From assembly GCF_902167145.1 (NCBI RefSeq), contig NC_050104.1, positions 5,292,001 to 5,356,000 on the forward strand: 64,000 nt of DNA, written 5' to 3'. Made by a program: the position numbers and the translations under genes. Shown here one piece after another: positions 44,030-55,658 of the stretch (positions are counted from its first letter, which is position 1; every line of letters begins with the position of its first letter). The notes under the pieces were generated by a model, which made no database searches, was not told the origin of the DNA, and saw only the letters and a program-made list of their open reading frames with translations. The stretch comes from Zea mays. Its lineage: Eukaryota; Streptophyta; Magnoliopsida; Poales; Poaceae.

Positions 44030-44310
44030 CATTGGGTGCACCCAATGGGTGTAGCCCCCGAGCTTCGAGTGGATTTTTGAAAATAATCCACTCGAAGGTC
44101 TTCACTTCGAGTATTATTAGAAATCATTTTTATTCTCCACTTGTACTTTGTTGGAGGTCAGCCTTGTTTTGATCTTGCCCTATGCTTTAGAGGTCAGCAT
44201 TGTCTTGATTTGAGATGACGATTCATTGGGTGCACCGAAGGTGCACCCAATGGGTGTAGCCCCGAGCTTCGAGTGGATTTTTGAAAATAATCCACTCGAA
44301 GGTCTTCATT
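44030..44310 (+). repeat. ~200-bp hairpin repeats in Grande B
   Basis: Two units matching those of copy A, each with CACCCAATGGGTGTAGCCCC and a CGAGTGGATT/AATCCACTCG stem. Confidence 0.8.
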
Positions 44311-44922
44311 TCGTGCCCTTTTGCTGAGAATCATCCTCTCTTTTTGCCGAATGCCTTAGAGGTCGGCATTATGTCCTTGATATTATGCTTTAGAGGTCAG
44401 CGTGTATTTTGTCTTTGAGGCCGAGTTCATGATCTGCCCATATCTTGCTAGGTGGTGCAATTTATTTGATCTGCAACTGATTGGACGTACGATAGACGTC
44501 CCCTGGCTAGTCTTCATGTCGCTTCTGTCGATCAGGCTTGTACTTCACCGGCTATGTTTGGTTTTCCTTTAATCCTTGCTGATATCTCCCTTTTGTCTTG
44601 AGGTATTCATTGCACGCACTACTCGGATGTGACAGTTTTGAAAAAATATACTGATAACTCCTGGGCGTCCCCCCCAATGGGTGTAGGCAAGGGACGGCTT
44701 GGTACGCTGAGTATTTAGCAAACTGCTTCTGAGTAGTAACTTGATGTGACCGCGGGTGTAATCATATCACCCGCGCAGTTGACTGGAGACCCAATGGGTG
44801 TTGTGTTGCGTGAAACAGCGTCAGCCGCCTGACGTGTCTTCAGACGGTTTGAATTGCATATTGAATTTTTGCGACTGTTCAGTGACCGTGGTAGGAGGTG
44901 AACAGTTGCCTTCTTCTTCTTC

Positions 44923-44930
44923 TATAAATA
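44923..44930 (+). promoter_or_regulatory. TATA box of the antisense acidic ORF, copy B
   Basis: TATAAATA, 87 bases before the acidic ORF start, in a TTCTTCTTCTTC context as in copy A. Confidence 0.6.
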
Positions 44931-45009
44931 GTGTTCTTGTTTCCCCGGTATTTTCACATCTCTTACTGCTCTCTGCTGTTTGTTCTCTTCTTCTTCCTTC
45001 CTCTCCACT

Positions 45010-45399
45010 ATGGGCAAGAGCAAGAAAGGTAGCGATTCTTCACACCATTCTGGCGACAAACGCAAGCGCGAGCCAACTCCTCCCTCGGAGGACTTCAGCG
45101 ACTCAGAGTACTCGGAGGAGGAGTTCTCCTCCGAGTCTGAGGGATCTCCGGCTCCGGTCTCTCCCCCGGCGTCGTCTGATGATTCAGACGACTCTCAGGG
45201 GATTGTCGCGGAGGTCTGGACCTACATCCGGGCCGTCGAGCGCGCCGGGCTCGAGGGCTCGGATGAGTCGGAGTACTTCTCGGACGAGGAGGACTCCTCG
45301 GACTTGTCTGAGGAGGGCAGCGGCGGCGATGGTGGTGATGACGACGACGACGGAGGCGACGATGGCGGCAGCAAGGGCAGCAACAAGGCCAGTGGCTAG
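45010..45399 (+). CDS. antisense acidic Ser/Asp/Gly-rich protein, Grande B
   Basis: An intact 129-residue ORF, colinear with 17987-18394. It keeps MGKSKKG, SSHHSGDKRKREPTPPS, the SEYSEEEFSSESEGSP block, EVWTYIRAVERAGLEGSDES and the KASG end. The Asp/Gly tail differs in length by in-frame changes only. The ATG sits in CCACTATGG. Retention of an open frame in a copy whose gag-pol has about nine stops is suggestive, but the ORF is short and poor in codons that mutate readily to stop, so chance is not excluded. Confidence 0.65.
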   Translation: MGKSKKGSDSSHHSGDKRKREPTPPSEDFSDSEYSEEEFSSESEGSPAPVSPPASSDDSDDSQGIVAEVWTYIRAVERAGLEGSDESEYFSDEEDSSDLSEEGSGGDGGDDDDDGGDDGGSKGSNKASG

Positions 45400-45759
45400 A
45401 TGCCACTGGTTTTTTAAATGTTAGTATAGATTAGAAGTAGTATAATGAAATAATGTAGTAGTAGTTAGTAGTATAGAGTAGTGAAGTGTAATGTAGTAGT
45501 AGTAGGGAAAGCATCAACTCATAACGAGTTGATTTGTAAGTTCCGTAGCTTCCCTTTATAATGAAAAGTGATTTCGCTCCACCTCTGTATGTGTTATGCT
45601 GCTTTTTCGCTGTACGCCAATCATATCAACGCGCGAGGAGTATCTGTGATCATCAAATCACATTTATGATTGCCTTATTTGTAATGATAGCGCTTTGGTG
45701 GTTGCGGCCGAGTCTTCCGAAATCCCATCGTCGCTTTAGGAATGACGGTCGAGTTATGG

Positions 45760-46020
45760 TGGGCCTTGTCGGTGTTTTTAGAGGTAATCAGTCGAGTGAT
45801 TAATGGCAACATCGGCGCTTTAGAGGTAACAGCCGAGTGACTTATTGTGATGTCGGTGTTTTAGAGGTAACAACCGAGTGATTAATGGGCCGCGTCGGCT
45901 GTTTTGGAAATAACAGCCGCGGGATGACATGGCATGCCAGCTTTTTTAGTAATAACAGCTGAGTGATGACATGGCAGGCCAGCATTTTCTAAAAATAACT
46001 GTCGGGTGATGACTGGGTGC
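45760..46020 (+). repeat. ~60-bp tandem units in Grande B
   Basis: Diverged units around GGTGTTTTAGAGGTAACAACC and CCGAGTGATTAATGG, matching the array at 18785-19065. Confidence 0.75.
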
Positions 46021-46173
46021 TCTCTGGAAACGGTATCTGGCCCAGGAAAACCCCATATGTACTGCATTGTTGCGCGCCTCTGCTTTCTATGCCCTAGTTC
46101 TTGCTTTTCTGCATCCAAGCTTTCTTTGTGCCCGTGCGATACTGCTTCCATTCCGCTTGCCAGCAAGATAGAG

Positions 46174-48025
46174 ATGGCGCCCAAGCGGAAAGCATCAAGT
46201 TCATCCGATGCTGTTATTCCCCCCATCGATCCCAACAGCCAGTTGCCTTTCGCAGGTAACCATATGTCTCTTGTTTTTGAGTCTGATCTTCTCCATCTCG
46301 TGTCCATCGGAGTTCTTCCTCTGAAGGAGCTCTGTTCTTGGCGGATTTGTCGTGGGGTTACTGTTCCAACAGAGGACACCCACAAATCCGTTGTATATGT
46401 TCCATCTCGTGTTGATGTGCTTGATGCCGGGTTGGGGTCATCCCGGGCAGCGTCCCGTGCCTCATCGACCTTGGAGCACGGTCTTGAGGGTCAGGAAGCT
46501 GACTTGGATTGTCCTGCTCCCATGGAAGTGACTGAGGGACCTTCAGCCTTAGAGGTGGCTGCTGCAGAGAACTCGGCCCTCAAGGATGGTGTTGGCACTC
46601 ACCCAGCTCCCGAGGGTGTTGCCGGGGATGATTCGGCCCGGGTGGGTAGCGCAAGCTGCGAGCCAGCCCCCGAGGGTGTTGCCGGAGACGATCCGGCTCG
46701 AATGGGTAGCGCAAACTATGACCCAGCCCCCGAGGGTGTCCGAGCGGGGTATCCCTCTTGTACTTCCATGGATGTTCACGTAGGGTCTCCTCCACACTCT
46801 GGTTGCATGGTGGTAGCCCAAGCCTTTGGTCAAGGAGTCGCTTTAGAGGCTAGCGTACCTGACGACAAAGTTTTGGGCTCTGCTGATGACACTGAATTGG
46901 TTCCTGCTGGTTCATTGCAAGTTGCTCCGGGTGGTGATCCATCGCCGAGCCATCAATTGATCTCTCATGATTTGGGGGTCCCCTCATTCTTCTCCAACCT
47001 CCAGGTACTATGGTCTATTCTAGTCTGACTTTTACACCGGATGAACTGCTGTCATTATACTCATTTGTTCTCAATATTAGGCATTGATGGATGGGATGGC
47101 TAGTCAGCTGAAGTTGCAGGGTGCTTCTGTTCCAGAAAGAGCTTCGTCTCTAGCACGTTGGAATCCGGTGCTGCTTCAACAGCGTGTTTCTGATTTAGAG
47201 GCGGTGAATGCTGGTTAGTGCTTTTCTGCTTCCTTTTGGCTACCTTATTGAACTGCTTCTTACTTTAACCCTTTTGCTTGACTGTTTCTCGCTAGATATG
47301 GCTCGGCAGTATTCTGTTCTTGAAGAGAAACATTCTCAAAGTCAGGCTGAACTGGTCCGGCGGTGCTCTGATTTTGAGGAAAAGAATTCCCAAAGCCAGA
47401 CTGAGCTGGCCCAGGTTTCTGCTGCTCTGAATGATGCTAACATGCTGAACTCTACTCTTCGCGCTCAGCTCGATTCTGAAAAGGTGACCTATGAATCTGG
47501 GCTTTGTTTTGCCATGTTCTTGTTGCTTGCTTGATGTTTGAAAAAGCTAATTCTTGTTTGCAGGAAGAAAAACGTGCCCTTGTTACTTCTCGTGACAATC
47601 TTGACAAGCTATATCGTGACTCTAGCAACTCGTTGACCATCTTGGAGAGGAGTCATCGCTTCACCATGGAGAAGTTAGACAATCATCGTTATAAGTTGCA
47701 GGAATCCTTGGACGACGTGATTCGCCTCAGGCAGTCGATATCGGCTAAAGATGTTGTTATCAAGGAACTACGTGCTTCCAAGAAGTCCATCGCCCAGGAG
47801 CTAGAGACCGCTCAGCTGGCTGTCAAGGTTGCTGAAGGAACTTCCGCTACTCTGAGGGCCCAGCGTGACAGAGCTATGGATAAAGCCATTCGCGCAGGGC
47901 GGATCCTGATGAGGAGACCTGGTGTGATTGTTCCCGACGACATAAGGGCTGATGTGAACGCTGCTCCTGATTCCTCAAGTCGCCCTTCTTCGTCGGTTGC
48001 TCCTGAGAAGAATGTTGCAAAATAG
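46174..48025 (+). CDS. antisense spliced gene with coiled coil, Grande B (internally deleted)
   Basis: Exons inferred: 46174-47004, 47081-47213, 47296-about 47482, 47564-48025. Exon 1 starts MAPKRKASSSSD, has no stop, and jumps from SVVYVPS to GLGSSRAASRASS, so the PF04195-like middle of copy A is gone while the frame stays open. PAPEGVA repeats are retained. Exon 2 is 133 bases in both copies. The last exons are a predicted coiled coil (YSVLEEKHSQSQAELV, LDNHRYKLQESLDDVIRL) ending near APEKNVAK. The exon 3 donor differs from copy A and is uncertain. No stop was found in the coiled-coil exons. Unknown function. Confidence 0.6.
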
Positions 48026-48204
48026 AAAAACATTGTGTGCTTTGAGCGCGCGGTTAACGTGTTCGGATATTTTGTTAGAGGACACCTGCTTAATATTGAA
48101 TGCTACTATTATTCTCCTATTGTTTAGAATTCAACAGTATCTAAATTTGTAGAAATAAAATGCTGCGTGATGATTTTGAGACTTCCTCGTGGGACATAGA
48201 GGCT

Positions 48205-48845
48205 GCCCCTAGATGAGTAACTGTAAGCGTGTGGCACCGTCTTAAGTCCTTGCCGACTTAAACCGATTGCTCTTGTTAGTAGGGCATAATGGTCACCCCG
48301 AGTTGAGTAAGCGCGAGCATGTTGCACCGTCTTAAGTCGTTGCCGACTTAAGCCGATTGCTCCGTTAGCAGGGCATAGTGGTCACCCCGAGTTGAGTAAG
48401 CGCGAGCATGTTGCACCGTCTTAAGTCGTTGCCGACTTAAGCCGATTGCTCCGTTAGCAGGGCATAGTGGTCACCCCGAGTTAAGTAAGCGCGAGCATGT
48501 TGCACCGTCTTAAGTCGTTGCCGACTTAAGCCGATTGCTCCGTTAGCAGGGCATAGTGGTCACCCCGAGTTAAGTAAGCGCGAGCATGTTGCACCGTCTT
48601 AAGTCGTTACCGACTTAAGTCGATTGCTCCGTTAGCAGGGCATAGTGGTCACCCCGAGTTAAGTAAGCGCGAGCATGTTGCACCGTCTTAAGTCATTGCC
48701 GACTTAAGCCGATTGCTCCATTAGCAGGGCATAGTGGTCACCCCGAGTTAAGTAGGCGTGAGCATGTTGCACCGTCTTAAGTCGTTAACGACTTAAGCCG
48801 ATTGCTCCGTTAGCAGGGCATAGTGGTCACCCCAAGTTAAGTAAG
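48205..48845 (+). repeat. 89-bp tandem array, Grande B
   Basis: About seven units with GTTAGCAGGGCATAGTGG and CACCGTCTTAAGTCGTTGC. They are more numerous and more uniform than in copy A. Each carries CTTAAGTC...GACTTAAG. Confidence 0.92.
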
Positions 48846-48953
48846 AATGCAGGTCGACCATGAACAATCTGAGTATTCTTGAAGCCTTTTTATTGATGAT
48901 ATATTTCCCAGTTTACAGAGTACATTGTCGTCCCGATAGCTTTTGAAATACAG

Positions 48954-50010
48954 CTAGGGGTAAAATTTCCTGAGGTGTTCTATATTCCATGAGTTCCCAA
49001 TTTCCGTGCCGTCCATCTGAGTGAGACAATATGATCCCGGCCGAGTGACTTCTGCTACTATGAATGGTCCTTCCCATAGGGGTGACAACTTGTGTCGTCC
49101 CTCCCCCGTTAGAATTCGGCAGAGGACGAGATCTCCCACTGCAAAGGATCGACGTCGCATGGCCTTATCGTGATAGCGTCTCAGAGTTTGTTGGTATCGT
49201 GTTGATTGAATTACCGTGTTCAACCGTTCTTCTTCGAGTATATCAACATCCTCCAGCCTAGTAGCCTCGGCTTCTGCTATGCTTTCAAAGACCAACCTTG
49301 GCGCCCCAAACTTGAGGTCAGCAGGTAGTACTGCCTCTGACCCGTAGACCATGAAGAAAGGAGTATTTCCATGCAGAGCTCGACTAGGTTGAGTTCTTAG
49401 GCTCCAAACGACGTAGGGCAACTCCCTTATCCACTTTCCTGCGAACTTCTCATTTTTATCGAAGACTTTTTTCTGAGTGCCTCCAATATCATCCCGTTAG
49501 CTCTTTCAACCCGCCCGTTGGCTCTTGGGTGTGCCACCGAAGCATATTTGATCTGAATGCTCTTTTGTTCGCAGAAATCAAATAACTCTGAACTTGTGAA
49601 GTTGGATCCTAGGTCGGTTATGATACTATTTGGCATCCCGAATCTGAATATTATGTCTTGTATGAATTCCACGGCCTTAGCTGAAGTTAAAGAAGCAATG
49701 GGTTTGAACTCTATCCATTTAGTGAATTTGTCGATTGCTACCAGTATATGAGTGTATCCTCCTTGAGCTTTCTTGAAAGGCCCAATCATATCCATTCCAC
49801 AGCATGCGAACGACCAAGTTATTGGTATGGTCTACAATTGCTGCGCTCGTAGATGTTGTTGTCTTGACAAGTACTGGCAGGCTTCGCACCTCTGAACTAG
49901 CTCGACTGCATCACTTTTTGTTGTTGGCCAGTAGAATCCCGACCTGAAGACTTTCCCGACTAACGTCTTGGATGCTGCGTGTATTCCAAATTGCCCAGCA
50001 TGAACCTCAT
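48954..50010 (-). pseudogene. Grande B integrase
   Basis: Zinc residues (GQFGIHAASKT ... RCEACQ) and the catalytic core (MDMIGPFKK, IITDLGSNF, NGRVERANG) are visible. A TAG near 49829 replaces a CAG of copy A. After ILEALRKK the frame is lost near 49470, where a T-run differs from copy A, and resumes at 49421 with the VGDLVLCRILTGEG tail. Confidence 0.85.
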
Positions 50011-50229
50011 CTAGAAGTTGCTTCCCAGTAGATGAGAGAATGCATTTCATGAGGACGCCCGATGCACCCCTTCTGTATAGTGTTTCCGCAATGAGTGTGT
50101 AGTGAGCTGACTGCCTAGCGATGTGCTCGGCTGCATTTTTGTCATCTGGTTCCTCTTCATTCTTTATATATCTGATGATTGGCTTCCTCCAGTCGTCGAA
50201 ATCTGACTCTAGCTGTTTCAAGGTATTAC

Positions 50230-51210
50230 ATTCTTTTGCTTGATCCAGTGAGATGCTTGGGTGTGGTATTTCTTGTACGAAGACTCCAGGTGGGACCTGA
50301 GTTCGACTGGATCCTAGCTTGGACAATACATCAGCTGTCGTGTTTCGATCCCTCTCTACATGGTGAAATTCCAGACCTTCAAATTTATCTTCTAGTTTCC
50401 AGACGGCGGTGCAGTATTTTCCCATTGAATCGCTCGAACAGTCCCATTCTTTGTTTATCTGGCTTATGACTACCAGAGAATCTCCATATACCATCAGTCT
50501 CTTGATGCCTAGTGATATAGCAATGTTCAGTCCATGAATCAGAGCTTCATATTCGGCTGCATTGTTAGAGGCTGGAAATAACAACTGGAGGGCATATCTG
50601 AGGTGCTCGCCTCCAGGTGCGGTAAAGAGGATCCCCGCGCCTGCTCCCTACAGCTTTAACGAGCCATCAAAATACATTCGCCATACTTCTGCAGTTTCTG
50701 GGTTATCTGGTACTTGTTGTTCAGTCTATTCTGATACGAAATCAACCAATGCTTGAGTTTTGATGGCAGTGCGAGGTCGAAATTCAATGTCATGAGATCC
50801 CAGCTTGCAGGCCCACTTGGCTATTCTGCCAATGGCTTCCTTGTTATGAAGAATATCCCCTATCGGAAAACCAGTGACTACTATGACTTTGTGGTCGTCA
50901 AAGTAGTGACGTAGTTTGCGTGTAGTTAGAAGTACTGCATATAATAGCTTCTGAACTTGAGGATATTTTTTCTTCGAGGGACCCAAAACTTCACTGATGA
51001 AATAAATAGGATGTTGCACTGGGTAGGCATGTCCTTCCTCTGCTCGCTCAACTACCAACGCGATGCTCACCACGTGAGTCGTGCAAGAGATATATAGCAG
51101 CAAATCTTCAGCTGGTTGAGTCGACGTGGCCCGTCGTGGCGGTTTCAGCACTGGTGGTGTTGGTAAGAACTTTTTTAATGCGTCTAGGGCTTCCTGTGCT
51201 TCTGAAGTCC
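50230..51210 (-). pseudogene. Grande B RNase H and second (aRNH) RNase H
   Basis: Same two modules as copy A: LLLYISCTTHVVS...LRHYFDDHK and then WRMYFDGSLK...AAEYEALIHGL...YGDSLVVISQ. TAG codons interrupt at VSE|TEQQ (near 50730) and LKL|GAG (near 50650). Copy A has TGG and CAG at these sites. Confidence 0.85.
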
Positions 51211-51211
51211 A

Positions 51212-52066
51212 CTAAAACTTGTCCACCTTCTTGAGTAACTTATAAAATGGTAAGCCTTTTTCTCCCAGCCTAGATATGAATCTGCTTAGGGCTGCCATAC
51301 ACCCGGTAAGTCTTTGAACCTTCTTTTGTGATCGCGGTGCCTCCATCTTCATGATGGCTTCGATCTTCTCTGGATTAGTTTCAATTCCCCAGTGGCTGAC
51401 AATAAACCCGAGTAACTTTCCTGCTGGTACCCCGAAGACACATTTTTCGGGATTAAGCTTCCATCGATACCGCCGTAGACTGTTGAAAACCAGCTGTAGA
51501 TCTTCAATGAAATTTTCTGTTTTGATTACCATATCATCCACATAAGCTTCCACACGCTTGCCCCAGTGATCGGCTAAGCATGTTTGAATGGCTCTCTAAT
51601 AAGTCGCTCCAGCGTTTTTGAGGCCGAACGGCATGGAGGTATAGCAGAAAGCACCGAATGGAGTGATGAACGCTATTTTTTCCTCGTCTTCTTTTGCCAA
51701 GCTAATCTGATGATACCTGGAGTAGCAATCCAAGAAAGACAGCACAGAACATCCAGCGGTGGAATCTACCACCTGATCTATCCTAGGGAGCCCGAAGGGA
51801 TCCTTTGGACAGTGTTTGTTGAGATCTGTATAGTCGACGCACATGCGCCAATCCACTTTATTCTTTTTGAGTACAAGAACAGGGTTGGCTAACCACTCGG
51901 GATGTAACACTTCTCTAATAAATCTAGCCGCGACCAAGCGAGTCAGCTCGGCGCGAATGGCCTCTCTCTTGTCGGGCGTGAAACGACGTAATTTTTGCCG
52001 AATCGGCCTCGCCTGGGGATAGACTTTCAATTTGTGCTCGGCCAGTTCTCTCGGGACTCCCGGCAT
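51212..52066 (-). pseudogene. Grande B reverse transcriptase
   Basis: RT motifs including VDWRMCVDYTDL, SFLDCYSRYHQI, CYTSMPFGLKNAGATY and an intact YVDDMVIK box, unlike copy A. TAG codons follow ATY (near 51598) and DKF (near 51214), where copy A or family text has Gln. In frame with protease and gag. Confidence 0.88.
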
Positions 52067-52129
52067 ATCCGCTGGTTGCCATGCGAATACGTCTCGGTTA
52101 TCTTGCAGGAACTAGACGAGCGTGCTTTC

Positions 52130-52880
52130 CTATTTGTCCTCCAGGCTGGAACTGATGATGGCGGTCTTGCGTTCATCAGCGAACCCGAGGTTGATCCTTT
52201 TGGTTTCTTCAGTCGGCCGCATAGAGGTTGCAGCTTGAGCTTCATTTGCAGGTACTGCAAGGTCTTCCTCAGGCTTAAAGTTTGCCTGTACCGAAGAAGT
52301 TGTCGATGGTTTGGTGGAGAGGGCCGCCTGGATGGCCACTCGAAAACATTCTGCGGCGCCTTGGAAGTCAGCGCGCACAGTTATGATTCCTTGCGGCCCT
52401 GGCATCTTCAATATCATGTACGTGTAATGCAGAATGGCCATGAATTTTGCCAATCCCGGCCTCCCGATGATGGCGTTGTACCCGCAGTCGAAGTTCGCCA
52501 CTTCGAACCTTAGGAACTCGGTTCTGTAGTTCTCCGGAGTTCCGAAGGTGACTGGCATGTAGATGTGGCCCAGCGGGTATTCTCCTTCAGTCGGCACGAT
52601 GCCGAAGAAAGGAGTATCTGACTCGTGGAGCTCTTTGAGGTGAACTCCCAAGCCTTGGAGTGTTCGGGGGAAGGTGACGTTGATGCTGCTCCCCCCGTCC
52701 ACTAATACCTTCTTCACCCTGCTCTCTCGGATCACCGGATCGACGAGGAGCGGGTATTTGCCTGGGTGGTCAAAGTTGAGCCATTGATCTGCCCGAGTGA
52801 AGGTGATCGGGTGCTCCGACCATCGGTACGGAGCGGGAGGACCGGTGGTCGCCACCAGTATTTGGCGATCGTTGAGCTTT
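52130..52880 (-). pseudogene. Grande B aspartic protease region
   Basis: VKKVLVDGGSSINVTF active-site motif, FFGIVPTEGEYPLGH, IIGRPGLAKF. Two TAG codons lie in the linker to RT (after SSSLEDK and shortly after). The domain itself is open. Confidence 0.82.
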
Positions 52881-52882
52881 TG

Positions 52883-54976
52883 CTATCTTCTGTTCTCCTG
52901 CGATCCGTGTTTGCCAAAGATGACGTTAACCTCTCTATCAACGCGCGGGAAGGCTCCACCTCCTCCCTCCTCCTGTTGCTGGGGTTGTCGCGGTTCTCCT
53001 GGTCCTCCCCACGGCGGAGGAGGAGGTAGAGGTTGGAAGGGTCGGTCGTGCCCGACGGAGTGCTTGAAGTCTCTGCAGTTCCGAAGGGTGTGGCGCATAT
53101 CCTTGTGGTACGGGCATTGGGCGTCGAGGATGTTGTCCAGCGTGCGTTCGCCTCCACGAGGTCCTCCCCAGGCGCGAGAGGCGGGTGGTCCGGCGGCGTG
53201 AAGTTCTTCGCGAGGCCTCTTCTCCCAGCGTTTGTCGGGTTGCTGGTTTGTATCGCGTCGTGGTGCTGCTGGCGCAGGCTTTGCTCCTCCGATGAGGTCC
53301 TGAGCTCGCTCGTCGGCGGTGATGTAGAGGTCGGCTTCCCGGAACAGTTGCTCGGAGGTAGTCGGCGCCTTCTGTAATATGGCTCGGACGAAGACCGAGT
53401 CGTTGGATCCTCTGTAGAAGTCCTCGATCACGGCCGCCTCCGTGACCTCAGGGATACGATTTCTCATGGTCTGGAACCTTTTGAGGTACGACCGGAGAGT
53501 TTCGTCCCCACGGCGCTTGATGGATTTGAGGTCCCATGGTTGCGTTGGTTTGTCGGAGAGGGACTGAAAGTTGGCGGTGAAGCGTCGACTGAACTCGCTC
53601 CAGTCGTCGATGCAGTGTCGGGGTAGATGTCGCAGCCATTGCAGCACGTCTTGCCCGAGGACAATGGGTAAGTATGCGGTCATCATGTCCTCGGACGCCC
53701 CAGCAGCTCGAGCAGCGGTGGTGTAGACGGCCAGCCAGCCTCCTGGATCGTGCTTAGGTTCATATTTGTCGACATTGGATACCTTGAAGTTAGGGGGCCA
53801 TTGAATGTCCCTAAGTCATGGAGTAAGTGCAGACACTCCACACGTGTCTTCATGTCGTCGGGGATGATGTCTGTCTCGGGGAGGGGAGTGGTTGTCGTGG
53901 TGCCTCGACCGTCCCCGGGTGGTACCGCCAGTCGAGGCCGTCGCCGACTCAGTTCTAGTGGCCTGACTCCGGGCTAGGATGCTGTGGTCCCTGTCGTACT
54001 CTTCCTGGCGGCGGATCTCGTTCTCATGTCGCCGTTCACGCGAGGCATTGATGGAGCTCCGTGCGTCCCGGCGACTGTTGATGGCGTGTCGTAGGTCGTT
54101 CGGCGGGTGAGCGAGAGGTAGAAGATGGTTGGCTGCTTGAGTGAACAATCGTCGATAGCCCTCGGCGTCGGGAGTTCGAGGGAGCCCATCAGCTATCCGA
54201 GCCAGTACCCCTCCGACTTCACTCGGCGTGTTCATGGTTCGGGCGAAGTCGGGGTTCAGGTTGCGCCCGAAGAGAGGATTTTCCCGACGTTGCCTTGCTT
54301 CCTGCTCGGCTTGTTCCTGAGCTCGTCGGCGATCACGCCGTCGGGAATTCCTTCGTTCCTTGAAGACACGTTCCTCCGGAGTCTCTCCTATCTCTGAGAC
54401 CTCGTCTTGAGATACGGGCTGCTCCAGGTCCCGCTCTCCGGCCTCGTGATGTCGCCGGATATTTTGGCGTCGGTTCCTCCGTCGGCGGGATTCCCGCTGA
54501 GGAGGTTCCTCTCCAGGTGCAGTCGGCTCGTCGTCGGAGACGGGGGGCGACTCCACTCTCCCGATGAAGAGGACGTCGGGGTAGAATGGTGCGGCTATCG
54601 TGGCGATCTTCTTTCCGTTCTCCTTTGAGGGCGGAGGCACAGAAAGAACAACTTGCTTCCCCCCGATTTTATTTGTTTCTTTCTTCCTTGTGATTTGTGT
54701 CCATTCTTTCATCGGAGAGGTAGACAGTGGAGTTCTCCGGGTCAGCGGGCCCTCGGCTCCTGGCTTGCTGAAGGCGATCTTTTTTCGGAGCGCTGGAGGT
54801 TGCGCTTTTCCCTGCCTTACTCCGATATTTTCGGAGGTTGCTGGAGGAGACTTCTTCCTTGGCGGATCTGCGATGCGATGTAGAGTTCCTTCCTCATCTG
54901 CTACGGATGAGATAGTTCCGAAGCATAACACGGATCTGGGGTGGAGGGTGATCATGCGCTGGAAGGTGACGGCCAT
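52883..54976 (-). pseudogene. Grande B gag
   Basis: Nearly full gag in one frame, broken by a single TGA near 53813 (a CGA-to-TGA type change) and a TAG near 52880. An N-terminal disordered part, an Arg-rich block (RRRRNRRQNIRRHH), the capsid domain (AYLPIVLGQDVLQWLRHLPR) and a C-terminal PYHKDMRHTLRNCRDF nucleocapsid-like motif. It shows the gag layout better than copy A does. Confidence 0.85.
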
Positions 54977-55022
54977 TGAGCTAGCTTAGATCGGCGACAC
55001 ACCCCCTACCTGGCGCGCCAGC

Positions 55023-55653
55023 TGTCAGTGTTTTGGGTCCGACCGCACACCTGGGGTTGCCCCTCAAGGTGTTTTTTAGGAGTAGGATGGTGTTACCGAC
55101 TGTAGCTCAATGGTTCGTGCAGGACGCATGAGAAACTGCGAACAATGATGTACAGGTTCGGGCCGCTTAGAGATGCGTAACACCCTACGTCCTGGCGGGA
55201 GTGTTTTATGTGGCGGATTACAAGGGAATTCTCTAGTGCAAGGGACATAGAGAGCTGGGGTAGATGGCCGGATAATGAGATCGATCGTTTTGAAGGGGTG
55301 CCCCTAGGCCTTATATATTCGACCATGGGGCAATACATGCAGATATGATAACAATGTGCACCTAAGAAATAGTGAACTGATTGAGTCTATCTTCCTATAG
55401 TTCCGCTGACTCATCCTCGCTTGGTTCCATTATACGGGGTTCCAGCGCAGGAAGGTCGGGTCTCTGTTGTGATTACTCGCTCGAAGTCATTGGGCCGTCT
55501 GGGCTCGCATCGATCCAGCCTTGTGTCAATCTGCTTCATTGGTCATTCCTCCCCAGGCCCACGAAGGGATGACCTTACGATTTATTGGGCCCTTGGGCCT
55601 TTCGTGAGGTCTTTTATCCTTACAGTGGACCCGGGGGATATCTGTCCCCCACA
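55023..55653 (-). repeat. Grande B 5' LTR
   Basis: TGTCAGTGTT to CCCCCACA on the plus strand. The adjoining TGGCGCGCCAG at 55011-55021 is the probable primer site on the minus strand. Confidence 0.9.
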
Positions 55654-55658
55654 CTATA

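Larger units (their letters stand above)
43186..55653 (-). mobile_element. Grande-type gypsy retrotransposon, copy B (12,468 bp)
   Basis: LTRs of 631 bp at 43186-43816 and 55023-55653. The duplication CTATA (43181-43185 and 55654-55658) lies inside the copia pol gene. Same organisation as copy A, but about 1.46 kb shorter, mostly through loss of the middle of antisense exon 1. Its gag-pol is one reading frame from 54976 to about 49470, broken by some nine single stop codons, then by one frameshift in integrase. In about the first 170 bases its LTRs differ by six transitions and one indel. Confidence 0.9.
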
